Under the pieces are notes generated by a model. The model saw only the letters and a list, made by a program, of their open reading frames with translations. It did no database searches and had not been told where the DNA came from. This document shows, one piece after another, positions 10,765 through 23,119 of a DNA stretch of 64,000 nucleotides (the first letter of the stretch is position 1; each line of letters begins with the position of its first letter). A program made the position numbers and the translations under genes. This stretch comes from Pinus tabuliformis (lineage: Eukaryota; Streptophyta; Pinopsida; Pinales; Pinaceae), in assembly GCA_031772625.1 (NCBI GenBank), contig CM062811.1:649648606-649712605 (forward strand), in the 5' to 3' direction.

Positions 10765-12879
10765 ATGGACACAGCATTAGGCCATCACATCCAGGGATGG
10801 GTAGGAGCATCTAGCGTGGAGCAATGGTCTGCAGATGGGCATGGCAACACATGGGGTTATGTTGTAGTATGTTGGACTACATTACCGACTGAGAGTGCCT
10901 CACATTGCATTGAATACATGCAGTGACACAGAACGGTAGAGGATTGTATAGCCATAGCTGGGAGTATCCAGTGGTGTACAAGGACAGGTTGTCGCATGCA
11001 GTGGCATGTCGAGGAGTGCGGCTATACTAGGTGGTATGCAGTGGCAGATGATGCGCGCACAGCAGGCCCTTGGAGTGTTGCCTCCCAGGAGACTTATGGA
11101 CAGGGGCACTGCATGTACCATTGGATGCATCCCACCTAGGATCAATGAGGACATTGTTGAGCATATGGGGACACCATGTTTAGTGGCTACAGGGCTTCAT
11201 GGGAGTTATCAACAGATCCGAGACAGAAAGGGGTCCGTCCGTAGGATTACTCTTGAGCATTCCGGCGGACTCTTGATCATACACATCCTTCGTCGGTGTT
11301 GTTTACAGTTGCAAAGTGTTTGTTTGTTGCCCCTTGACAATCTCCATTCAGGAAACAGGGCTTGGGAGGCTCACCCGAGGCAGTTGGATGAGACACCTTG
11401 TCTCATGAGCCGGGAGGAGACTCTTCAGTTGAGACACTTGGTAGGTGCACAAATTGACAATTACAAGCTTGGGGATGACATTGTTGATTGTCAAGGTAGC
11501 ATATGTTACACCCCTAGGCTCACACTTGGGGAGGTGACCAAGGGGGATTTACATGGTGTTTTTCAGTTCGACAACTCGAGGCGTTAGGTGAGCATGAGGT
11601 GCGAAGGACAGTAGTCTTTGTTCTCAGGATGATGCCTAGGCTACCACCAGTACCTAGGCACATCATGAGGATCTGGGATAGCAGATTTTGCTATGTGATT
11701 TGGCAAGCACAGAGCAGCTGGATATTCGCAACACAGGTTCTTGATGCTCAATGTCTACCTATTAGATACCTACAGGAGACAGAGACAGGGCACAAAGGGG
11801 TCCCAACAGCTAGCAGCATAATACAGCAACAGGCAAAGAGGATTTGGGGTTGTGGACCTCTAGTATGGTTATGGGATCCAAGGATCCAGTGGATTGGTGG
11901 GATACTCCACTCCTTAGTGAGCCTGGTCAGAATAACAGGCAAACTAACTCATTCACAGGCAAACACATGAGGAGTCACCAAAACCCTCACCATAGGGCAA
12001 CACAGGTTTTTGCTCAGGATTGGGCCGAGCCATGAGGCAATAGGCATTGGCACTATTGAGGTGCTTTAGCAGGTTGGGCCTAACCTCGATCTTCACATGG
12101 ATTGTGGCCGAGAGTTATGTGAGAGGAGGTTATGGCGCAAGCATGCTAGACAATTAGTGATGACCAGAGTGTCACGGGGTCAACAAGATAGTTTCTTGCT
12201 ACACTAGGTAGGGGGCCATAGCATCATAGTACTTAGTGTTTCAGCTACCCATAGGGGTGAGCTGGTCTCTACAGGAGAGGGCCATCCAAATTTTCCACGG
12301 GGTTTTCATGATTCATTGATGGCATGGGAGACTTCATCAGCATGGCAGGGTGGCCAACAAGAGGATTTCAGGAGGAGATCATGCAAGAAAGGCTTCATTC
12401 GCATGGGGATTGAGTTGTATCTTCAAGGGCCCACAACCAGAATGCATGATGTGGACTATTCGGTAGGACAACTTCATGAGGATTTGGACAGAGTTTTACA
12501 TCGACGGGATGCTCTACTTATTGGCAGTAGACAAAGGGGCTCTAACGCCCCTATATGGCAAGATAGTGAGTGGAGCAAGGGGTGCTCCATGTTGATCAGG
12601 TTGGCTTAGGATCCTGGTATCGAGGGACTCCTTCACTATAGGATAGTGAAGTGATAAAGGACGATCCAATGGCATATTTGGGACCCTGGTGCAGTTTATG
12701 CCAATAATGGGGATCCACCGTCAGAGAGGACACATGTTCAAGCACTGCTTGAGGACAAGCAATTTTTGGTGCATTAGAGGAGCTTGCTGGATGAAGATGC
12801 TACTTCGAAGGGTGAGCACATACTTGAGCATCTAGCACTGAAGTTGCTTGAGGACAAGCAACATTTGGGAGGGGAGGAC
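10765..12879 (+). other. Right interior of element B, including an unassigned 193-codon ORF
   Basis: The interior of B resumes after H. The longest open frame is 11006-11587 (193 codons), with a second at 11599-11970. Neither shows a zinc knuckle, DSG protease, YxDD or integrase motif, and both lie in a region with many stops, so I do not call genes. The stretch ends in the purine tract just before 12880, which would be the plus-strand primer. Confidence 0.55.
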
Positions 12880-14322
12880 TGTCATGTCCCTTCCTAAATT
12901 AATTTGAAACAAGACTAATTATTGCATTTTGGGGCCAATTTTGGAGATAGTGGGGCCTATTCGATTTTTATCAGGAGATTATACTTAGGAAAGTTATTTT
13001 GTTGTGGTTATATTACAAACGGGGGCCACCCACACTGGAGAAATACAAACTCCCTAGTTCAGTTTGCATGGAGGTGGTTAAGTGAGAGCCCACGATGGAG
13101 GTAAAATTGGAGGGAAAATTGTTCCACGAAATCGATATAAGGCAAGTAGCTCTCCTCATTTCATTCATCTTATTGGAGTATATTGATTTCTCTTTGGTTG
13201 CTCGCGCTGCTAAGCCGAGTCACTGGTTGTTTAGCACGATTTTTTCAGCCAAAGAACTCACCCCTTTCTTCGAGGGACTTCAAGTGCCACCCTAGGAAGG
13301 TTTTCTTCATTTCATCAAGGTGAGGATCAAATTGTGATTCCCAACAGTAACATTCCCTTCCCGGCTGTGCGTATTACTGGGGGACACAGTGGAGAGGAGG
13401 TCGAGTTCATTGGTGGTGCTTAGCAGTGAAGATTTGATGTGAGATTTTCTGGAGAGGAGGCTAGGGAGGATTGTCAGCATCTGGGAGAGTTTGGGAGCTG
13501 ATTGAGCTTCTGGCTTGGCAGTGTGACTTTTGCACTACTTGGGCCAGTGCAAAGGCAGTGTGTGGTAGCTCATTTGGTGGGTAGAGTATGAGTCCTTGAG
13601 GATGAGCTTTGCCATGGAGGTTAGAGGAGATATTTGGAGTGGTGTTTGCTTCCATTTCAGAGCCTAGAGGAGGACTTTGTGGTCATTCCTTGCAAGGCGT
13701 ATTTCTGGAGTTGTTTGGAGGGTGTGGGCCATAGAAGAGGTCAAATTTGGGAGTTCAAAATTCGGTCGAACCATTTCTGGGTTTTTGACAAGGATCCCAA
13801 ATATAAAGTTTCAAGATTTTCTAAGCACCGAAGTGGGGTTTTCAGTTGTATCTTTGCAGCAAATAGTGTAGAATTGTTGGTGATTACACAGTGCCTTTGG
13901 GGGTTGATTTTGGGAAGTCCAAATCGGGCCAAACCATTTATGGATTTGTGTGGGTTTTGGCCAAGCAGTTTGTGGCTGAAGTTTCATCACTTCCTGAGCA
14001 CCAGAGGCAGGGTTTCTTGCAGCTCCTTTCCAACCAACAGTTGTAGACTTGTAGTTACTAGGATACAACGCAGAGCATTAGAGGAGCAGTTCTTTCCAAC
14101 ATTGAGATTACTATTTGACCCCTGGGTTCTGTCAAGCTTTCCTTGAGGCAAGCCCAAGTGCATTCCTCCATACTATTGTACTTGCTCCATTGATTTAAAA
14201 AATGGGTCGGTTGGTTCTTAATTCCAGAGTTTTTATGAGCATTTGTTGATTATTTAAAAAATTTGTGCTATAAATTGTTTTTGCTTTGCATATCACTATT
14301 TATTTAAGTTTGGAACATTACA
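12880..14322 (+). repeat. 3' LTR of element B
   Basis: Starts TGTCATGTCCCTTCC and ends TTTGGAACATTACA. It is the same length as the 5' LTR, with scattered substitutions and balanced small indels. Confidence 0.92.
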
Positions 14323-14719
14323 AGAGCACAGAATAAAATGAGAAAAACAACAAGTATTTTACTATTTAGAAATAGATTCAATGTTCACTTGCCTCTTTTA
14401 GGGGCCAAACCTCCAGTAGAGCAAAGCTCGATTACAATAAGACTCGATGATCTTTCCTTTACTAACTAAGACTATTTATAGCTAAATGACATCCAAAACC
14501 CTAACTACTAGTGTTCCCTTGCATAACACGAGCTAACCATTTCATTTATTAACTATGGCCCGTTCACAACTAACTATGGTCCCTTTTCTCTAATGCCGGT
14601 CAACCACTTACAATTATTAATGCGGACTTTATTTACTCTCTAACTAACCATGACTATGACTATGACTCGACCCATTGGGCTTATTACAGAAATAAAGGGG
14701 TCAAGGTTGGACCCTAACA
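14323..14719 (-). repeat. Left LTR of A, inner piece
   Basis: Resumes with CACAGAATAAAATGAG and runs to TTGGACCCTAACA. It parallels 30715-31093 nearly base for base (for example TGATCTTTCCTTTACTAACT in both). Directly inside it, 14720-14736 reads on the minus strand as a polypurine tract (GATGGGGGAGGGCA). Confidence 0.9.
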
Positions 14720-14736
14720 TGCCCTCCCCCATCAAA

Positions 14737-16617
14737 AACAACCTTGTCCCCAAGGCTGAAGCTGCGGAAACTGTTGAAGAATAGTTGTTGGTTCCCAAGT
14801 CACATCTTTTAGAGGTGTCTTTCCACTTCACGAGGACTTCCTTGATCATGCGGCCGCAGAGATGTCTTTCACGGGTATCGAGGACCTGTTCTGGTTGGAG
14901 CCAAAGTGAGCCTTCCTCTTCCAATTCGGGTAGACTATTCCCCACCACTTTCTTGAGGCATGATACATAGAAGACCTGATGGATTTTTGAAGTTGGTGGC
15001 AAGGCCAGTTTGTAGGTGACTGCTCCAATGTGCTTAAGTATCTGATAAGGTCCATAGAATTTTGGTGCTAGTTTCTAGCAGCCCTTTTCTTTGAGAGATG
15101 TTTGCTTATATGGTTGCAGTCGCAAAAATACCTAATCCCCTTCATGAAATGTGCGCTCGGAATGACGTTGTTCTACCTGTTGATTCATTCGATTCTGAGC
15201 TTGATGTAGATTATCTTTGAGATGAGTTATCATGGCGGCACAGTTCTGTAGGAGTTGATCAACTACTTGCATCTTAGAACATCCAAGGATATAGGAAATA
15301 GGTGAAGGTGGGAGTTGGCCATACACTGCCTCGTATGGAGTCACCTTGGTGGCTTCATGATAGTTAGTATTATACCACCATTCAACTAATGGTAGCCACT
15401 GTACCCATTGATGTTGCTTTTCTGATGTGAAGCACCTTAGATATGTATCCAAACATTTGTTGACTGCTTCTGTTTAACCATCAGTTTGGGGATGATAGGC
15501 GATACTTAGTTGGAGTTGTGTGCCTTGTAGCTTGAAAAGTTCTTGCCAAAATTTGCTGGTGAAAGTGGGGTCATGATCAGACACAATGGAAGTCGGCATG
15601 CCATGCTGTCTGAAGATCTGGTCCCTGAAAGCTTAAGCCGTCGAAGTGGGGGTAAATGGGTGGGGTAGAGCGCAAAAATGAGCATATCTAGAAAGTCTAT
15701 CCACAACCACCATGATGACGGATTTGTTGCCCGACTTTGGGAGACCAGTGATGAAATCCATGGAAACATCCGTCCAAACAGAGGCAAGGAGTGGCAATGG
15801 TTGTAAGGTTCCAGTAACTTGATTGTTTCTCCTTTGTTGCGTTGGCACATTTCACATTCAGCTACAAAAGTAAGAATGTCGTTTTTCATGCCAGTCCAAA
15901 AGAAAGAACGACGAGCGCATGCATAAGCCTTTTGTCAGCCTAAATGCCCTGCAATTGGAGATGAGTGCAATTCTTCCGAAACGCGGGTTTTGAGGGTGGA
16001 TGGCAACGATATAACTACTCAATTCTTGTAGCGAAGAATATCATCCTTCCAAGAGTAGTCAGTTGAGGAATTAGGGTCTTCTCTCAAGTTATTAATAAGT
16101 TCGAAGAGAGAGGGGTGTGAGAACCATTCCTCGCGGGCCTCTTCAATCGAATCTGGTATGGGAAGAGAGATTGATAGCAGGGTGCTTTCGTCCTCAAATT
16201 GGCGCAATAAAGCATCAGCTACTACATTGTCGTGCCCTTTCTTGTAAATTATCTCATAATCATATCCCATCATTTTGGCCAACCATTTATTTCGTTGTGG
16301 CAAAATGATAGACGTTGCTCCAAAAAATATTTTAGGCTTTGGTGGTCCGTGGAGATTTGGAAACGTCGCCCCAACAGGTATGGTTCTCAGGTGTCTACTG
16401 CATGTAAAATGGCCATCATTTCTTTCTCATAGGTAGATTGACCCAGATGTTTTCCACTCAGTTGTTGGTTGGTGAAGGCCAATGGTTGACCTTCCTGCAT
16501 TAATACAACACCAATACCAATACCAGAAGCATCACATTCAATCACAAAAGATTTGGTGAAGTCTGGTAGGGCCAATACGGGAGTGGAGCACATGCCCTGT
16601 TTGAGAGCCATGAACAC
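14737..16617 (-). pseudogene. Element A integrase and RNase H region
   Basis: The minus-strand domains are gypsy-like. RNase H lies at 16617-16303 (FVIECDASGIGIGVVLMQEG, then STYEKEMMAILHAV). The integrase zinc-finger region is around 15889-15830 (CEMCQRNKG). Core motifs include MDFITGLPKSG at about 15765 and YGQLPPSP near 15350. The C-terminal region near 14990-14830 carries IHQVFYVSCLKKVVG and a chromodomain-like VLVKWKD. Several frameshifts and stops separate the frames. The integrase family inserts cDNA; this copy cannot. Confidence 0.88.
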
Positions 16618-17233
16618 CTATTGAGCTGCATTAGTCCAGAGAAATGAATTTTTCTTGAGAAGATTAGTGAGGGGTCTAGCAATGTGACCATAATTGCGGG
16701 CAAATTTGCGATAGTAGCCAGTGAGACCCAAGAATCCCCTCAAAATCTTCAAGGTTTTTGGTTGGGGCCAATCTTGCATTGCCTGTATCTTTTTTGGATC
16801 AACCCTCACTCCTTCACGACCCACAATGTGTCCCAAATACTCAACTTCTTCCATGCCAAAAGAGCACTTGGACAATTTGACAAATAATTTGTGATTCCGG
16901 AGTAATTGCAAGATTAGGTCTACATGTTGAAGATGTTTGTCCCAGGTTAGGTTGTAGATGAGAATGTCATCAAAGAAGACGAGGACAAATTTTTGGAGAT
17001 ATGGTTTCAACAGGTGGTTCATGAGGCTTTGAAAAGTGGATGGAGCATTACAGAGACCAAATCGCATGACCAAGAATTCATAATAGCCTTCATGAGTTCG
17101 GAAGGCAGTCTTGGGAATGTCTACTTCCTTCATGCGTAATTGGTGATAGCCAGAGTGAAGATCTATCTTGGTAAAGAACTGAGCACCATGTAGTTCATCA
17201 AGAAGATCATCAACAACCAGAATAGGAAATTTG
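16618..17233 (-). pseudogene. Element A reverse transcriptase, main part
   Basis: Minus-strand frame with [51 protein letters not shown] and the catalytic [13 protein letters not shown] (YxDD region). It is followed by the thumb/connection [12 protein letters not shown]. Its N-terminal side is cut at KFP by the 854-bp transposon and resumes at 18088. The codons before the break in the 231-codon frame belong to the transposon. Confidence 0.92.
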
Positions 17234-18087
17234 CTATGTTGCATGAGTTTTTGGAACTTGGGAACGTTGGGAACTTGGGTACGGGTGTCGAGAACGGCTA
17301 AAGGTTTCCCCAAAATTTATAGGAAACGGCTAATCGGGAATGGTAATATTATATAATAAAAAAATAAAAATATATAATTATATAATAATCAAAATTAATA
17401 TTAAAATCAATTTCAATATATAATCTCTGTTATATATAAATATATTCTCTGGGTATCTCTCTTCCTGAGTCTCTCCCTTTTATATATATAAAATATTAAA
17501 ATTTCAAGTTCATTATCAGTTCTCTGACACATGACTAGTATTTGAAACAATCTGCCTTAAAAATACAAAGGAACAATTTTACCTATGTTTCTCTAGTTAT
17601 TCTTATGAGAAGAAGTAAAGCGACTCTAATGGTTAAGTATTGACTGCGACATACAATATGCACACAATCTTCTGCAATACATATACATAAACAAAAAAAT
17701 AAATACTCATCAGCATGACATCCCAGATATCGCCCTTACATTGAGGTGTCACACGCTTCCTTAACCCATCAAGAGATTGCTCTAGTTTCTCAATTAAGGG
17801 TATCGGTGTTAAGGATGTCTTTGGCCTTTCTTCCTGCGAAGGATTCAACAAAGCCTCATGTTTTGTGGGCAGTTCAACATATTTGTCTACATGCTTTGTA
17901 TTCCCCAACCCCAGGGAACGCGGGAACTCCAAAAAAAACAGTCTTCAAAGCTCTCGAAACTTTCCCAAGCTCCCATTGCAGCTCCCACAGAAAAAGGAAC
18001 GTTCCCATACAATTCCAAAGCTTCCGGGAGCACACGAACCACTGGAACGGGTTTCCCACCTCTAGGGAGCGGTTCCTGTGTAACAGA
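17234..18087. mobile_element. Small DNA transposon with 9-bp TSD, possibly Mutator-like
   Basis: The 854-bp insertion is flanked by GGAAATTTG at 17225-17233 and 18088-18096. Removing it and one copy restores the RT frame ([11 protein letters not shown]). A perfect 9-bp TSD is typical of Mutator-like elements. The termini are only weakly inverted (CTATGTTGCA against TCTGTTACAC), with subterminal GGGAACNTT motifs on both sides. A minus-strand frame at 17932-17700 looks exon-like (for example LIEKLEQSLDGLRKRVTPQ, ending near a GT). It could be a captured gene fragment, but I do not recognise it. The middle is very AT-rich. Confidence 0.7.
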
Positions 18088-18325
18088 GGAAATTTGTCTT
18101 TGACAGTGAGCTTGTTGAGGGCCCGAAAGTCTGAACACATGCACCATTCTCATTTTTCTTTAGCACCATGACCACTGGTGATGAATAAGGACTGATGTTG
18201 GGACGAATAACACAGGCTTCGAGGAGTTCCTTGATGATTTTTTCAATTCCATTCTTTTGGGCGAAAGGATATCAATATGGGCACACACTAGGCGGTTGGG
18301 TCCCCGGGACCAAAGGGATGCTATG
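18088..18325 (-). pseudogene. Element A reverse transcriptase N-terminal part
   Basis: The minus strand reads, in shifting frames, IPLVPGTQPPSV, YPFAQKNGIEK, SPYSSPVVMVLKKNE and FRALNKLTVKDKFP. These are the gypsy linker and the first RT blocks. The left side is interrupted by the 9-bp-TSD transposon and the right side by solo LTR D at a CATAG (CTATG on plus) site. At least one stop and one frameshift are present. Confidence 0.85.
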
Positions 18326-21300
18326 TGTTAGAGTCGGTCTAGTAGCCCTCCATCAGCGATCAAAGCTCTTTGCATTTGCATAAGTAGGTGTCTCATCAGT
18401 GTCATTTTTGCATTCCATTAGGCATGCCATAACCCTGATGGAGGAGCTGGTGCCTTTGTCCCCCTCTTGGCATCGCTGGATCAAGGTTGTTTCAGTCCTT
18501 AGACTCTTTCAAGCTTACTTGTCTTGTCATGAAGTCAAATTCTAGGTCTAGGGTTTAGGTCAAATTTGTCTTCAAGGTCATGTCTCTGAAGGTCAATAAG
18601 TGCCCAGCAAGCCAGAGGGATGATTTTCAAAGTATTTCTTCGAAAGATTCTATCTTGTACAGTTAAATTTCACCTTGGATTTAAAAACCCTGTTTTTAAA
18701 GCCAAGGTCATTTTTCAAAATTTTGTAAAAAATGGTAAAATTTCAAAAGGCTTCAAAGGACAGCATGTAACCCTGGCTCCCTTGCCAAGATCCCTCAGAT
18801 GTTATCCCTGCAAAAAGTACCGAGCAAAAGCATCAAATCAGTCAATTTCAGGACAAAAGGAAACCAAAAAGTCAAGTTTATAAAGTGTCAAGGAAAAACA
18901 TTGTAAAGTGGGTTTGGGCATGAAATTAATTCAAATAAGGTTATAAAAGTCCCAATCTCCCTCCATCGAGCCTCATTGTGCATCTAAATCATAGAGCAAG
19001 TGATTGCAAGAGAGATTGGGCGAAATTTGTGAGCTGGATAGGCGCGCGACGCGTTGAACCAGGCGCGCGACCCGTCAACGCCCTCTTTGTAAAACTGCCT
19101 GCAAATTCACCAAGGAGCCACAAATCGCCAAACTTCGTAAGGTAGTCCCTCAATCTTAAACAATTCTTGCTTGCCATGGTTAAAGGAAATCATGATTGCA
19201 TTCTCAAAGGCCTTCATTTGCAAATGAAAAGCTCCACTTTGCTTTGGTTTAAAGTTGTAAAAATGGCTTGGGTTTATATGTTGTTTTAAGGTATCACCTT
19301 GTTATCATTTTTTCCCCATTTCCCATTTCTTATTCCTTGTCATTCCATGTAAATTTTCTTTCCAAATTTGTGAAAGAAACCTAAACTCTACCCCTTTTCC
19401 CTAAGAAATAAAAATCAAACCCTAACCCTACCTCTCATAATATCCATGTAAATAGATTTGTATAATGATGTATATGCAATGATTTTCCCCTAAATCCTTG
19501 TTTCATTATTATTCCCAATTTCCCTTTAAAACATCCCTTCCCTAACATTTCCCTTGTGCTCCTTGTCCCCTTGAAACAACATTTTAATCAGCAGTTTATA
19601 AAGCAGAAACAGCAGTACATTTCAGCCATTTTGCCCCTGAAACCATGTCAGAAACCGAAACCGACTATGAGCAAAGTGATGACCGTGAGTTAACACCAGA
19701 AGTTGAGCCTGCTCCGGAACATGAAAAACCACTATTGGGCCCGAATGCACGTGTGCAAGGCAAAGATCAAGATGTTCCAAAGGCGGTTGGCCGAGGCACA
19801 AAAAAGGAGAAAAAGGCCCGATCCCCTCCATATCTTGGCCGAGGCCTCACTGAAGGACCAAGGCACTAAATAGCCTAGCCACAGCACAAATCCCAAGAAA
19901 TTTTGAGCATTTTTGGTAAATTTTGGTTTTTTCAGGCAATTTACAGGTTTTCTCCATTAATGGGTCTCACCCCCCGCGCGACCCTTCATCCTAGCAACTC
20001 CATTTTGCAAAAACTCAGCATTTCCAGATTTGTCATGAGAAGTTACATATGCTCATCCATGGCCAAGAGATTTTATGAAGTTTTGGGCCTCCAGAAAGTA
20101 AAAAAAAAAGCAAAAAATGACTTTCTGCCACATTTTTGAGACACAGAAAGTAGTCTTGGGAGATTGCAATTTTGGAGGGGCAAATGACCACCAAATTCAG
20201 AAATTCCAGTTGGGTTGGAAAGTAGACTCACAGACCTTTCCAACAAGCCTACTCTTGCTCAATTTGGACACCTGAAAGTGCCCCAAAAGTGGTCCCAAAG
20301 GCGCGCGACCCGTCAGGCAGAGGCGCGCGACCCGTCAGGCAAATTTCTCCAAATTTCAATGTACAGCTCAGAAAAACGCAGTTTGACCCTGTTTGACTTT
20401 TTGGGGTGGATTATTATCCTCTTTGATGTAATTAATGTACTTTTATGACACTTTTACACTTATGTACCTCTTCTAGAAGATTCATTCATGAAATAGGTGA
20501 AAATTAAATGAATGAATTGGTTTCCTAGCTTATAGAGGCAAGTTGTTTTGACTGCCTAGTTTTCAGTGCTTAGTTTAGAAGTGGTTGAAACAGCTCCTAG
20601 GATAGTGAGCTCGACCCATGGAGGCAGGGAAAGAGGTTAGATGATCTATATTATGTACTTTCTTGCTCATTTTCATGGTTGGACTCTTGAGGGAGAAGCT
20701 ATCATTGTATTATTCACTGTATCTCTGCAATTTTTGGCTAAGGAAGACCAGGGTTTTGCAGTCCTTTTTGGGATTTTTGTGGTTACATGTATTGATGGTG
20801 TGTTTCTCTATGTACTTGTAAGTGTGTTATGTGAATCATTTCCTTTCTTTTCCTTCTGCACATTAAGCAAATGAAGTGTTAAAGTAGAATTCATGACTGT
20901 CATGCTCAGCTTTTAAGTTTGTTTAATTTCAATGTTTTCCGCTGTTTAAGGAGAATTCAAAGTTATTGTTTGCTCTCCTTAGCTCCTCACCTGTCTTTCT
21001 CATCCATTCACCTCAATCTAAGGCATCAATACTGTATCCTATCTCGCCCCAAAGAACCCCCTGCAGAAACTATGTCCTATCCCCGCACCCAAAATTGCCA
21101 CTCCTCAATTTGCCACCAAAAACCCTAAAAATCCCAAATCAACCCTTTTGATCAGTTTACTAGCCTAAAATCAGTGTTACCCTATTGGTCATCTCACCAA
21201 TTGAAGATCTTTATCGAGATAGACCGGAGAGAGCCCTCTCCCGCCCCGTAGGGCTAGCTACGAGGCTAAGTGGTTTGATGTTGCCTTGAGGTTTACCTTT

Positions 21301-21332
21301 CTCAGCCTGAGGTGAAATTTCAAGCGCTAACA
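18326..21332. mobile_element. Solo LTR D, 3.0 kb
   Basis: Starts TGTTAGAGTCGG and ends AAGCGCTAACA, flanked by a perfect TSD CTATG (18321-18325 and 21333-21337). Excision rejoins A as EHDHS/IPLVPG. The start is not repeated at the end and there is no PBS or gag, so it is a solo LTR of a long-LTR family. A recurring GCGCGCGACCCGTC motif occurs at about 19040-19078, 19975 and 20300-20338. The frames inside, including 19645-19869 (acidic then basic, 74 codons), are unassigned. Confidence 0.85.
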
Positions 21333-21337
21333 CTATG

Positions 21338-21828
21338 ATCATGTTCTCCCCTAGAGGGTGGAAGCTCTTTAGGTTTATCAAATATTTGTTGGTGGTGGTC
21401 TAAGACCTGTTGCATCTCAGGATGAATATGAGGAGTAGTGGATTCAATGGCCTGGATGGCATTAAATTGGGCGATGACTCCGTGATGGCCCTTTTTCAAA
21501 AGCTTTTCCATTCGATGCGAGCTGATGATAGTAGGAGTACCTACCTGGAGTCCACGTAATGTATGAATGTGGTCATTCTGCTTAAAGCTCATATATAACT
21601 CCTGGAAATCCATTGTGATCGGGCCCAATGTGCGAAGCCATTTAGCACCCAAGACAATGTCACAACCACCCATTTCAATAGCAAACATGTGGGTCTTTAG
21701 GTGGTAGTCTCCCATCTGAAGTTTAATATTTTCACAATGGCCTTCACATTTCATGGTCCCCCCTCAGCGATAAGGACTTGGAAATTAGAGACTGCCCGCA
21801 CAAAACAATGAATAGCTTCAGCGACTTG
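21338..21828 (-). pseudogene. Element A protease C-terminal part and linker
   Basis: Minus-strand frame with VAEAIHCFVRAVSNFQVLIA, then (shifted) GGCDIVLGAKWLRTLGPITM, the typical gypsy protease core after the active site. A linker follows (VLDHHQQIFDKPKELPPSRG) and ends at EHDHS, where solo LTR D is inserted. It continues at 18325 on the left. On the right it is cut by solo LTR E. Confidence 0.88.
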
Positions 21829-22895
21829 CTCATTGTTAAGTTTAGGTATGTTCTATGCTAGAGCAATTTATTTAAATTTTCACAGTTAGCAATCACATCA
21901 GCATTACGATAAATTGCAGATAGAACATAAATATAATATGCAGAAGACAAGAGGACACAAGATATGGCGCAAGCCAGGGACAAACCCCACAATGTGTGGG
22001 GAAACCCTTTGATCAAATCTTCTTTTATCTTCAAAGTTCGGCAAAGAGAGAGAGAGAGAGAGAGATAGTATATTTACAATAGAAGTCAACACTTTGACTT
22101 ATCTAGATCTAACACAGATCATTTTGTATAGTGATGAGATCAGTTGAAGACATTCTGCTTCAACTGATTCTCAAGGTGACTCCTTCACCTATCATCATGT
22201 TGCATTTGGTCTTATAGATGCACCACTGCATACTACCTCATGCGGTTGTCCATGCCCATGATCTTATCCATCATAACACTGCTCAAACTAATGTGCATCA
22301 TCATCATGCTGCTGCCCCTGCTAATGTATCATTGTGCTGCCCATGCACATGATCTCATAGTGCTGCCCAACATGCTACTGCCCATGCTCCATGTATTCGT
22401 TGTACATCCCATCCACAATATATCATGTTGCTGCCCAAGACTGCGTTATATATATGTGTCCAACGTATATATATATAACCTATGTACTATAGCGTATATT
22501 GTCCAGTGATTACTGCCCATCGTATGTACAGTCTAGCGTATATATAAATACCATACATGTCAAGACCACATACATATTAAGACCCTATATACAACTGGAG
22601 CAAGATCATACATATTGAGAACCTGTTATATAACGTTGATGCCATACATCTTTGTATCAGTTTACACACCAGAGCAATATCATATACCATCACAGTATTG
22701 TGATCATATGCCATTATAACCAGGGATATCATGCGAATGCCATACCACATTAGATGACTGCCCAGCGTATGATTGCACAGCGTATACATAACTCCAGCTA
22801 CACCTCAGGACTGTGGTATTATGACTGCGGTTGACTATGTCCTTTATTACAGCGTCCACCATTTATCTTACAGCGTGTAAGTTCCTTGAGAACAA

Positions 22896-22898
<3 letters not shown>

Positions 22899-22936
<38 letters not shown>
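22899..22936. repeat. (AT)n microsatellite in solo LTR E
   Basis: About 19 uninterrupted AT dinucleotides. Confidence 0.9.
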
Positions 22937-22939
<3 letters not shown>

Positions 22940-23119
22940 GCTCCATAATCATGCGAATGCCATACCACTTGGCATCCTCTACGTGTATATAGATAACCTT
23001 TGCGATGTGTACAGGACCTCTGCATGTATATGTATAACCTCTGCGATGTGTACAGGACTGTCTAGCGAATGTATATAACCATAACTGCAATGTGTGACAT
23101 GACTGCCCAGCGTATCTTC

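Larger units (their letters stand above)
3435..14322 (+). mobile_element. Non-autonomous LTR retrotransposon B (LARD-like) inside the LTR of A
   Basis: Two LTRs of exactly 1,443 bp (3435-4877 and 12880-14322) flank an 8-kb interior. The interior has a PBS at its left edge and a purine tract (GGGAGGGGAGGAC) before the right LTR. The inner LTR ends are TGTCATGTCCC and AACATTACA; the outermost left TG has become AG. The putative TSDs AGAAT and AGAGC are degraded, and the right LTR of A shows the empty site as AGAAC. After copia H is removed no protease, RT or integrase motif was seen, so B appears to depend on enzymes supplied elsewhere. Confidence 0.88.

Noticed and set aside
11006..11587. 193-codon ORF as a host gene
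   Set aside because: It is in the interior of retroelement B, has no recognised domain, and is surrounded by stops; kept only as part of the B interior.
16618..17313. Endogenous pararetrovirus as the source of the RT
   Set aside because: Integrase, flanking LTRs, a 5-bp TSD and a gypsy domain order all point to a Ty3/gypsy retrotransposon.
19645..19869. 74-codon ORF starting MSETETDYEQSDD
   Set aside because: Inside solo LTR D. Without other copies I cannot tell it from chance.
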